Below, piece after piece: positions 4,584 through 10,000 of a DNA stretch of 10,000 bases. The number at the start of each line of letters is the position of its first letter. Position 1 is the first letter of the stretch. The notes below the pieces were generated by a model. The model did not search any database and was not told the DNA's origin. It saw only the letters and a list, made by a program, of their open reading frames with translations. This DNA is from Magnetospirillum sp. (GTDB lineage: Bacteria > Pseudomonadota > Alphaproteobacteria > Rhodospirillales > Magnetospirillaceae). The translations under genes were made by a program, and so were the position numbers. Location: contig JAIWOG010000211.1 in assembly GCA_020217035.1 (NCBI GenBank), positions 1 through 10,000 on the forward strand, in the 5' to 3' direction.

Positions 4584-6922
4584 GTGTGTGGCCACTCGCG
4601 CTCGGCATAGGTGGCGCCGCCCTGGGCGCCGGCATCCTCGCGGTGCCGGCCGCCCGGCGGATGGCGTTCGGTTCGGTCGAAATCGACTGGCTGGGCCAAG
4701 AACTGGAACTGGACAGCATCGACATCGACCGCATGACGGTCAGGACCAAAGCCGACACGGTGATGCGGGTCTATCGCCTGGGCGGCCAGGCTTACGACAC
4801 CAAGCCGGAAGGCGAGCAATTCGCACTGCACCAGGGCCGCACCGACTTCATTCACGCCTGCGCCCGGCGCGGCGTCACGCTGCGCCAGTTCGGGGTGAAA
4901 CGACGGAAAGAAAACCTGCTGGCCAGCACCTGGCCATCGCCGGCCCTGCAAGAGATCGGCGATGCCGAGGCCGAACGCTATCGCAATTCCTGGGCGCTGC
5001 GTTGGTACATGACGCTGCACGCGCCTGCCCTGCATGTGCTGGAAGAAGCCGATGAAAAGGTTTTCTCGCTTCTGTCCAAATACGCGCCGCACCGGCTGGA
5101 ACAGCCCGCCGAAGACAATGCCGACTGTCCACTGACCGGCTTCCTGAACTTCCTGGTGTGCGGCGATCTGCGCGACGACCTGCGTGCCGTGTCTTCGAAC
5201 ATCTCGGCCAACCTGCAAGCCGCGAACCCGGTTTTCGACAAGAAGACCGGCCTGTTCCTGATGCATCTGCCCAATCCGGTGCATCACCGCATCATCGCGG
5301 TGAACGAATGGCCGGAAATGATGTCGGGTCACCTGATGCACGAGTTGATGGCCATCCCTGGCGAGATCGAGATTTCTCAGGTCTGCGTTCCGTTAAGCAG
5401 CGAGACGGAAATCTTCCTGTTGAAGCGATCAGCCAACAACCCGCTGTCGTCGGATACCGCCAAAGGCGAAGCGCTGGCCTGCATCAGCCTTCTGCAGGAC
5501 GGGAAGACTTCGCGTCTGAAGACGCAAAGCGCCATCACCATCCGGGCCGGCAGCTTGGACGAAATCGAGCGATTGACCTCGACCATCGCCCGCATCCTGG
5601 GCAATCGCCGCGTCACCTATGCCGTCCAGACCAAGGAAGCGCCGGTCATGTGGTTCAACCGCATGCCGGAACGTGACAACCTGGCCCGGCCGTTGAAGCT
5701 GTTCGCCGAAAATGTCGCCGCCGTCTGGCCGTATGAAGCCGCGCCCAATGGGCTGCTGGAATCCCAGTACGGCCGCATGCCGGTGCGCAGCTTCACCACG
5801 GGCGGCGGCCAAGCCTATGCCTATCAGTTCCATGCCCGCTTAGCCGAAAAGGCCCTGGGCAACTACCTGGTCATCGCGCCGGCCGGCGTCGGCAAGACCA
5901 GCCTGATCCTGCATCTGTTGGGTGGGCTGGCCAAGTTCGAGCGTGTGCCGTCCTTCATCTTCGATTCCAAGGAAGGCGCCCGCTTCATCTGCGAAGCCAT
6001 GGGTGGCCTGTATCAGTCTTTCGACAAGCTGGATTTCAACCCTCTCGACATCGAGGACACGGCGATCAATCGCCAGCGCCTGTCTCTGCTGGTGCGCTCC
6101 ATGCTGGGCGAGGCTGGGCAGGAAGACGGTATCGAGGAAATCATTTCCCATGTCGTCGAGATCGCCTTTGGCTTGCCCATCGAGGCGCGGACCTTCGACC
6201 AGATCTATCCCCTGACCTTCCCGGCCGGCAGCACCGCCAAGAAGGTGTTCGCCCGCTGGGTCACCGACCAGCGCGAACGCGCCGGCCTTTACGCCCGCAT
6301 CTTCAATGCCCCCAGGGACGGCTTGGCCGGCCTTCTGGGGCAAAGCTTCATGACCGGCATCAACATGAACGAGGCCCTGGACGATCCGATCCTAGGCCCG
6401 CCTGTCGTCGCCCATATCGCCAGCGGCATCGAGCGCCTGGCGCGATCCGGCCGCAGCCGTGGCTTCGCCATCTTCATCGACGAAGCGGCGAAGCTGTTGC
6501 AGAACCCGGCCTTCAAATCCCTGGCCGCCGAAATGTACCGCGAGTACCGCAAGTTCGGCGGTTCGGTCGGCATGGCCTTCCAGGACCCCGGCGCCCTGCA
6601 CGCATCCGGCATCGACGAAGCGGTGATCGAGAACACCGCCTCGTTCTTCTTCTTCCCCAATCCCCAGGGCAAGCGCAGCGCCTATGCCGCGTTCAACCTG
6701 AACGACGAACAACTGGACTTCATTTTCGGCGCACCGCAGGGCCGCAAAGTGCTGCTGGTCAAGCGCGACGCGGCAACCGGTTTCGAGGAATCGGTGATCC
6801 TGGATGTTGACCTGGCGCCGCTGGGCAACGCGCTCCGCTTCTACCGATCCGGTCCCGACGCCGTGCGCGACTTGGTCAAGCTTCAAGAACAATGGGGGGC
6901 GGAATGGCCAAAGCACATCTGA
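4580..6922 (+). CDS. virB4: VirB4-like T4SS ATPase
   Basis: This 780-residue ATPase powers pilus biogenesis and DNA transfer at the cytosolic face of the inner membrane. The start is the ATG in the ATGA overlap with virB3, preceded by GGGAGG about 5 bp upstream. An N-terminal hydrophobic segment (about 5-25, MSVWPLALGIGG onward) suggests membrane contact. The CagE/TrbE/VirB4-type N-domain fills roughly 60-400. Walker A is APAGVGKT at 433-440 (Lys439) and Walker B is FAIFIDEA at 629-636 (Asp634, Glu635), followed by the conserved EYRKFGGSVGMAFQDPGA block about 30 residues later, a region aligned with the RecA-like core of VirB4. Length is in the normal 780-850 range and the frame is intact, so the gene looks functional. 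It overlaps virB5 by 19 bp. Confidence 0.95.
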   Translation: MSVWPLALGIGGAALGAGILAVPAARRMAFGSVEIDWLGQELELDSIDIDRMTVRTKADTVMRVYRLGGQAYDTKPEGEQFALHQGRTDFIHACARRGVTLRQFGVKRRKENLLASTWPSPALQEIGDAEAERYRNSWALRWYMTLHAPALHVLEEADEKVFSLLSKYAPHRLEQPAEDNADCPLTGFLNFLVCGDLRDDLRAVSSNISANLQAANPVFDKKTGLFLMHLPNPVHHRIIAVNEWPEMMSGHLMHELMAIPGEIEISQVCVPLSSETEIFLLKRSANNPLSSDTAKGEALACISLLQDGKTSRLKTQSAITIRAGSLDEIERLTSTIARILGNRRVTYAVQTKEAPVMWFNRMPERDNLARPLKLFAENVAAVWPYEAAPNGLLESQYGRMPVRSFTTGGGQAYAYQFHARLAEKALGNYLVIAPAGVGKTSLILHLLGGLAKFERVPSFIFDSKEGARFICEAMGGLYQSFDKLDFNPLDIEDTAINRQRLSLLVRSMLGEAGQEDGIEEIISHVVEIAFGLPIEARTFDQIYPLTFPAGSTAKKVFARWVTDQRERAGLYARIFNAPRDGLAGLLGQSFMTGINMNEALDDPILGPPVVAHIASGIERLARSGRSRGFAIFIDEAAKLLQNPAFKSLAAEMYREYRKFGGSVGMAFQDPGALHASGIDEAVIENTASFFFFPNPQGKRSAYAAFNLNDEQLDFIFGAPQGRKVLLVKRDAATGFEESVILDVDLAPLGNALRFYRSGPDAVRDLVKLQEQWGAEWPKHI

Positions 6923-7695
6923 AGGCCAAACGGGTAATCCTCGCCGTCGTCGGCATCATGGTGGCCGGTGCCGCCTATGCCGAATACCCGACCATCGACA
7001 TGACGGCGATCAAGGAACTCGGCAAGCAGCTTCAAGAGATGAAGAAGCAGTATCAGGCCGAACTGGACCAGTTGCAGGAACTGAAGCAGTCGGTGGCGTT
7101 CCTGGACGACATCAGCGGCTTCATGGATGAGGTGAAGAAGGCCACCGGGGCGGTTGGCGCCATTTCCTTGCCGATCCCCAACCTGGAAAAGATCACCGCC
7201 CAGACCAAAAGCAACATGCGCTGCCTGATGCCCGACACCTCCATGAAGTGGGGCATCAAGACCGAAGACCTGAATCTGGGATCGATCTGCGAAACGTCAG
7301 ACAAATACCGAAAGGCGCTGTTTGCCGACCCCGAACAAATGAAGGGGATGACCTTCGCCGAACAGGAACGGCTGCGGATAAAAAGTCGCCTCAACAGAGG
7401 GGCATTGCTCGAAGACGCCGCCACACGCGGTTTGGCCCAAACCGACGTGATGCTGAAGCAGGCGGACGAGTTGAACAACTCGGCCGACCAGTTGCAATCC
7501 GATCTTAAAGGGGCAAAGGACCTCCAAAACCGCGAACACGTCCAGGCGCAAATCGCCGTTGCCCAACTGCGTGGCCAAGCCGCTCAGCTGCAAGTCCTGG
7601 CGCAATTGCTGAAGGTCAACAGCGCCTTAGCCATCGCAGTTGGGGTGCCGGCCGACAAGGTGGCGGAAATCACCAAGGAAGGGGCCGATCAATGA
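6904..7695 (+). CDS. virB5: VirB5-like minor pilin / TrbJ-type periplasmic protein
   Basis: The 263-residue precursor has a signal peptide (basic n-region with K7-K9-R10, core 11-22, cut after AYA26). I chose ATG 6904, which has GGGGGCGGA just upstream; an in-frame ATG at 6892 would add four residues. The mature protein is largely alpha-helical with heptad-like stretches at about 33-66 (KELGKQLQEMKKQYQAEL) and 182-240, the VirB5/TrbJ style. Cys107 and Cys129 could form a disulfide. VirB5 proteins sit at pilus tips and help contact recipients. Sequence conservation in this family is low, so the call rests on architecture and on position directly after virB4. The gene overlaps the virB4 end by 19 bp and meets the next, oppositely oriented gene tail to tail with a 7-bp overlap. 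Confidence 0.8.
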   Translation: MAKAHLKAKRVILAVVGIMVAGAAYAEYPTIDMTAIKELGKQLQEMKKQYQAELDQLQELKQSVAFLDDISGFMDEVKKATGAVGAISLPIPNLEKITAQTKSNMRCLMPDTSMKWGIKTEDLNLGSICETSDKYRKALFADPEQMKGMTFAEQERLRIKSRLNRGALLEDAATRGLAQTDVMLKQADELNNSADQLQSDLKGAKDLQNREHVQAQIAVAQLRGQAAQLQVLAQLLKVNSALAIAVGVPADKVAEITKEGADQ

Positions 7696-8285
7696 CCCTT
7701 CAGCTTCTTGATCCGCTCGTCCCGCATGGCTTCCAGCTTCTTTTCCTCGGCCTTCATTTCCGGCGAACGCCAGTCTGGCCACGCACCGCAATCCTGAAGG
7801 AAGCGCTTGCGGATGCACGGGCTCGGAAGGGTCTTAGCACGATGAGCATTCGCGTTCGCCAATCTTGCTTCGAATGGTTTCAGTTCTTCAAGCTTGTCAA
7901 TTCGAGGGGAAACACGGGTAACAACACGATAATAGTCAATATATTGCCAATAAAAATGATCATACCATGTATCCCAAGCAAGCTGCATGTCAAAGCCACG
8001 TTCAATGTTCTTGCGCTTTTCCGCTGGATAATTTTTCAACCCTTCAAGGGCTTTGACACCTTTCTTTTTCCATTCATCACGAAACCACGGATCGAAGTCA
8101 GCGGCGTATTTCGCCCACTCAGCTTCTTCCTTATCCCAAGTGTTCATCGTGTCCCAGACACGCTGGGCGAAATCCCAATCGAAGAACTTTTCCTTACTGG
8201 AACTGATCTTCAAGACGCCGGCCTGGGCGCCTGAGGAGAGCAAAGTCATGGCCAGTACTAATGTAGGCAGCACCCCGACAAGCAT
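7689..8285 (-). CDS. Antisense-oriented, exported Trp-rich protein of unknown family; entry-exclusion candidate
   Basis: I do not recognise the family. The 198-residue frame opens with a hydrophobic signal-like segment ending LLSSGAQA (cut after residue 22), then a charged, aromatic-rich body. It has eleven Trp (37, 44, 50, 57, 67, 72, 104, 107, 113, 169, 172), a Cys157/Cys166 pair and a Lys/Glu-rich C-terminal helix. There is no lipobox Cys. The start is uncertain: TTG 8321 would add a Lys-containing n-region, while ATG 8249 shortens it; none has a clear Shine-Dalgarno. Base composition is AT-richer (about 7860-8000) than the neighbours. The gene lies opposite to the operon, overlapping virB5 by 7 bp and the virB6 start by 38 bp. 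In pKM101-type systems the virB5-virB6 gap holds eex, a small exported exclusion protein. The plus strand of this interval shows only serine/phenylalanine-rich shadow frames. Confidence 0.7.
   Translation of the reverse strand: MLVGVLPTLVLAMTLLSSGAQAGVLKISSSKEKFFDWDFAQRVWDTMNTWDKEEAEWAKYAADFDPWFRDEWKKKGVKALEGLKNYPAEKRKNIERGFDMQLAWDTWYDHFYWQYIDYYRVVTRVSPRIDKLEELKPFEARLANANAHRAKTLPSPCIRKRFLQDCGAWPDWRSPEMKAEEKKLEAMRDERIKKLKGH
8233..8240 (+). promoter_or_regulatory. Strong ribosome-binding site fixing the virB6 start
   Basis: GAGGAGAG ends 7 bp before ATG 8248. It decides against the ~195-bp upstream in-frame extension of virB6, which has shadow-type composition. The site lies inside the coding sequence of the antisense gene 7689-8285. 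Confidence 0.8.
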
Positions 8286-9390
8286 CGAAAGTAAATGTTG
8301 GACCTGTGACCCCTTGGACAAATACGTCCAATTGACAGGCGACTTTGCCGACAAATTGGGGGAAGCGCTGCAAGAACCGATGCTCATGCTTTTTGCCTCT
8401 CTGGCTGGACTGTGGATCGTCTTGTCCGGCATCAAGCTGGCACTCAGAATGACGGACAAAGGTAAAATAATACAAGATTTTGTATTCATCACCATTACTG
8501 GAATACTACTGGGAAGTCAAGGCAAGACGCTTGTTCCTATCGTCTACACCTCGGCAATTTCCATCATGAGCGGCGCATCTGCTTCGGTGTTCTCCATCGG
8601 TGGCGGCGCGATCAGTTCTTCTGAACACACCGGTATCGCCGCTCTTGCCGCCAGCGGCGAACAAGCGGTGGTCAAGGTCTTCCAAGCTGGTGTGGCGATC
8701 TCGCAGGCCGGCTCGCTGGCCAACATCATGAATTACGCCTACGCCTTCATCTTGGTGCTGCCGTACCTTTTGCTCGTCGTCGCGTATGCCAGCCAGGTGA
8801 CGGTGGCCATCTTCCGCGCCACCATGGCCGGCGTCTTCGCCCCCTTCCTGTTCATGGCCTTCGCCTTCGGCTGGGGGCGCGACATGGCCAAGTCCGGGGC
8901 CAAATCGCTCTTGGCGGCGATCCTAGTGCTGTTCGCCTGCACCGCCGCCCTTGCCCTGACCATTTACGGCGTCGTCAACATGCCGGCGCTTGATCCCACA
9001 AGATTCGGCGACAACGACGAACTGAACGAATTCGCGTCGATCACCAATCCCGAGTTCCTGGTGATCATGTTCCTGGGCTGGGCCGGCACGGCGCTGATGA
9101 CCGAAGGCACGTCCATCGCCAATTCCATCGCGCAAACGGCCCTGACCAACGCCGCCGCCGGCATCATGACGGCCGGTGTTACCGGTTCGGCTCTCTGGGC
9201 CGGAAAGAAGACCGGACAGGGCATCATGGGCGAAGACGGGATCGGCGGCGTTGCCGCTGCCGGCATGAAAGCGGCCGGGGGAAAAGCCCTCTTCGGCGTG
9301 GGCTACGGCGCCGCCGCCGCCGCCCATCATGCGGGCCAGCTTCTCGACAAGTTCAAGAACATCAACCAACCCAGGGACGGCGGCGGCTGA
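8248..9390 (+). CDS. virB6: VirB6/TrbL-like polytopic channel protein
   Basis: The 380-residue inner-membrane protein starts at ATG 8248 after a strong Shine-Dalgarno. It opens with a short hydrophilic N-terminus carrying CWTC (Cys17, Cys20), a paired-Cys feature I associate with many VirB6/TrbL-like proteins. Hydrophobic helices follow at about 44-66, 78-90, 95-118, 163-186 and 190-210 (MNYAYAFILVLPYLLLVV onward), 219-243 and 268-285, matching the VirB6 pattern of five or more spans around a large periplasmic loop. The last ~80 residues are Ala/Gly-rich and less hydrophobic. VirB6 forms part of the inner-membrane channel through which DNA passes. Codon use in the first ~300 bp is AT-richer than in the rest of the gene, matching the adjacent antisense gene. 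A small membrane-protein gene follows 32 bp downstream. Confidence 0.88.
   Translation: MASTNVGSTPTSIESKCWTCDPLDKYVQLTGDFADKLGEALQEPMLMLFASLAGLWIVLSGIKLALRMTDKGKIIQDFVFITITGILLGSQGKTLVPIVYTSAISIMSGASASVFSIGGGAISSSEHTGIAALAASGEQAVVKVFQAGVAISQAGSLANIMNYAYAFILVLPYLLLVVAYASQVTVAIFRATMAGVFAPFLFMAFAFGWGRDMAKSGAKSLLAAILVLFACTAALALTIYGVVNMPALDPTRFGDNDELNEFASITNPEFLVIMFLGWAGTALMTEGTSIANSIAQTALTNAAAGIMTAGVTGSALWAGKKTGQGIMGEDGIGGVAAAGMKAAGGKALFGVGYGAAAAAHHAGQLLDKFKNINQPRDGGG
8314..8331. promoter_or_regulatory. Palindrome TTGGAC-N6-GTCCAA upstream of the antisense gene
   Basis: TTGGAC (8314-8319) and GTCCAA (8326-8331) are perfectly inverted; another TTGGAC occurs at 8298-8303. It lies within the virB6 N-terminal coding region and 29 bp upstream of the likely start of the minus-strand gene, the position of a promoter or operator for that gene. 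No good -10 box is apparent, so the role is speculative. Confidence 0.3.
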
Positions 9391-9422
9391 CCGCGCCCGA
9401 TCACTCACGACAGGAGAGAACG

Positions 9423-9794
9423 ATGAAAAGACTGATCCACAGCTTCTACATGACACTGTTCTTGGGTGTCCTGACTGCCGGTAAAGCCGGCCAGCAGCTT
9501 TATGACATGTGGCAGAAAGACCCTGCCGGGACATTTCAGAACACCATGTCGCTTGTCACCGTAACTTGGACCGTTTTGTTCATGGTCCTGCTAGTCAAGG
9601 ACTTTCTGTCCCTCAACGGCGTCTTTGACACCATCACCGACAAGATCAGCCGGAAGCCCCGCCTCGACGTCTCTGCCGCTCTCGCTCGACATGCTGAAAT
9701 AGGTAAGGATTATCAGCAATCCTTGCGCAAACTTCACGATGAACAGCCTGATAAAGCAGCGACCTCCGCCCCTCGTTCTGAGGGAGGCCGCTGA
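9423..9794 (+). CDS. Small membrane protein of the transfer operon, unknown function
   Basis: I do not recognise this 123-residue protein. It has AGGAGAG four bases before its ATG and follows virB6 by 32 bp, so it is very likely translated as part of the transfer operon. Two hydrophobic segments are visible: a short one at about 8-20 (FYMTLFLGVLTAG) and a longer one at 43-63 (SLVTVTWTVLFMVLLVKDF). After residue 75 the chain is hydrophilic with a charged helix (about 84-108) and an Arg/Gly end. The topology would put both tails on the same side of the inner membrane. The last ~150 bp overlap the minus-strand ORF ending at 9646, and third-position GC falls to about 45% there, so the C-terminal part may be less constrained. 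The VirB7 position is usual here, but there is no lipobox. Confidence 0.75.
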   Translation: MKRLIHSFYMTLFLGVLTAGKAGQQLYDMWQKDPAGTFQNTMSLVTVTWTVLFMVLLVKDFLSLNGVFDTITDKISRKPRLDVSAALARHAEIGKDYQQSLRKLHDEQPDKAATSAPRSEGGR

Positions 9795-9963
9795 TGAAAT
9801 CCTCGTTCGCCATCACGATCTCGACCACTTGGCGCCGAGTCAGGCCATCTGTTTTGGTCAATTGGACCAATAATTCACCGAACATGAACGCAAGTGCTCT
9901 GGCGGCATCCAAAACGTCGTCACTGGATTCCACGTTCATCCCTCCGGGCAGTTCAATCTTCAA
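9646..9963 (-). CDS. Hypothetical small cytosolic protein, possibly starting beyond the window
   Basis: The 105-codon reading from TTG 9963 encodes a hydrophilic, helix-rich protein: acidic start (VESSDDVLDAARALAF), a mid segment with TRRQVVEIVMANEDFI, and a basic C-terminus (HVERERQRRRGG). The family is not recognised. Codon-position bias supports coding in the part outside the overlap (9799-9963): third-position GC is about two thirds and second-position GC about one third by my hand count. The frame stays open upstream to the window edge, so TTG 9963, ATG 9939 or a start beyond 10000 are all possible; none in the window has a convincing ribosome-binding site. It overlaps the plus-strand membrane-protein gene tail to tail by ~149 bp, which is unusual. 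It may be a second antisense insertion in the transfer operon or mark the operon's end. Confidence 0.5.
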   Translation of the reverse strand: MKIELPGGMNVESSDDVLDAARALAFMFGELLVQLTKTDGLTRRQVVEIVMANEDFISGLPQNEGRRSLLYQAVHREVCARIADNPYLFQHVERERQRRRGGASG

Positions 9964-10000
9964 AATAGCACGCGCTTTCCTCGCCGTCGTCTTCCTGACC

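Larger units (their letters stand above)
1980..10000. mobile_element. Integrative conjugative element, one end and part of the transfer region
   Basis: The element boundary is inferred from the tRNA-fMet 3' fragment at 1980-2029. Everything to its right is conjugation-related: oriT-proximal genes of IncP type, then a VirB-type operon. The orientation follows from the terminator lying left of the fragment, which marks the left side as the original downstream flank of the tRNA gene. The integrase, relaxase, coupling protein and other end are not in the window. It could also be a plasmid or a decayed island that merely carries this tRNA fragment. Confidence 0.6.

Noticed and set aside
3642..5833. 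Several long minus-strand frames opposite traM, virB3 and virB4
   Set aside because: All show Gly/Asp/His/Arg-rich antisense composition with no motifs; the plus-strand genes are clear.
8053..8247. 65-residue N-terminal extension of the virB6 frame
   Set aside because: Composition is shadow-like, it has no ribosome-binding site, and GAGGAGAG just before ATG 8248 marks the real start; the interval is coded on the minus strand.
9884..10000. Plus-strand frame open to the window end, reading MNASALAASK and later a hydrophobic run (FLAVVFLT) like a VirB7 signal
   Set aside because: No ribosome-binding site, Ser/Ala/Pro-rich start typical of an antisense shadow, and the minus strand has better coding bias; more sequence to the right would be needed to revive it.

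Overview
The window looks like high-GC DNA from a proteobacterium, most likely an alphaproteobacterium. The tRNA fragment near 2.0 kb matches my recollection of alphaproteobacterial initiator tRNA-fMet, and codon use is GC-rich. The species cannot be named from sequence alone. The window appears to span one end of an integrative conjugative element and its flank.

Left flank (1-1980). The first ~390 bases hold no gene I can support. A decayed IS630-family transposase fragment (395-594, minus) follows, then a complete Fic-domain AMP-transferase gene (625-1764, minus) with a class II inhibitory motif. A rho-independent terminator (1942-1971) abuts a 50-bp 3' fragment of an initiator tRNA-fMet(CAT) gene (1980-2029, minus). 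A tRNA 3' end with its terminator but without its 5' half is the classic scar left at the far end of a tRNA-integrated island. I therefore place the element boundary here, with the element running to the right. Pairs of 9-bp direct repeats with an 11-bp period lie on both sides of the fragment and could be integrase arm sites.

Element interior (2030-10000). A ~330-bp leader rich in short repeats, where an origin of transfer would be expected, precedes traK-traL-traM. These three genes resemble the oriT-proximal genes of RP4/IncP plasmids. They run straight into a VirB-type type IV secretion operon in the order virB2-virB3-virB4-virB5-virB6, like IncN/IncW systems rather than the RP4 trb order. 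Stops and starts touch or overlap (TGATG, ATGA), which suggests translational coupling. TraL, TraK and TraM would act at DNA processing. VirB2 and VirB5 would form the pilus, VirB3 and VirB6 the inner-membrane channel, and VirB4 would supply ATP-driven energy.

The most unusual feature is an antisense gene (7689-8285, minus) wedged between virB5 and virB6. It encodes a small, very Trp-rich, apparently exported protein of unknown family. This is the slot where IncN-type systems carry their entry-exclusion gene. After virB6 come a small membrane protein (9423-9794) and a second minus-strand ORF (9646-9963 or beyond) that overlaps it deeply. The rest of the T4SS (VirB7-11), the relaxase, the coupling protein and the integrase lie outside the window.
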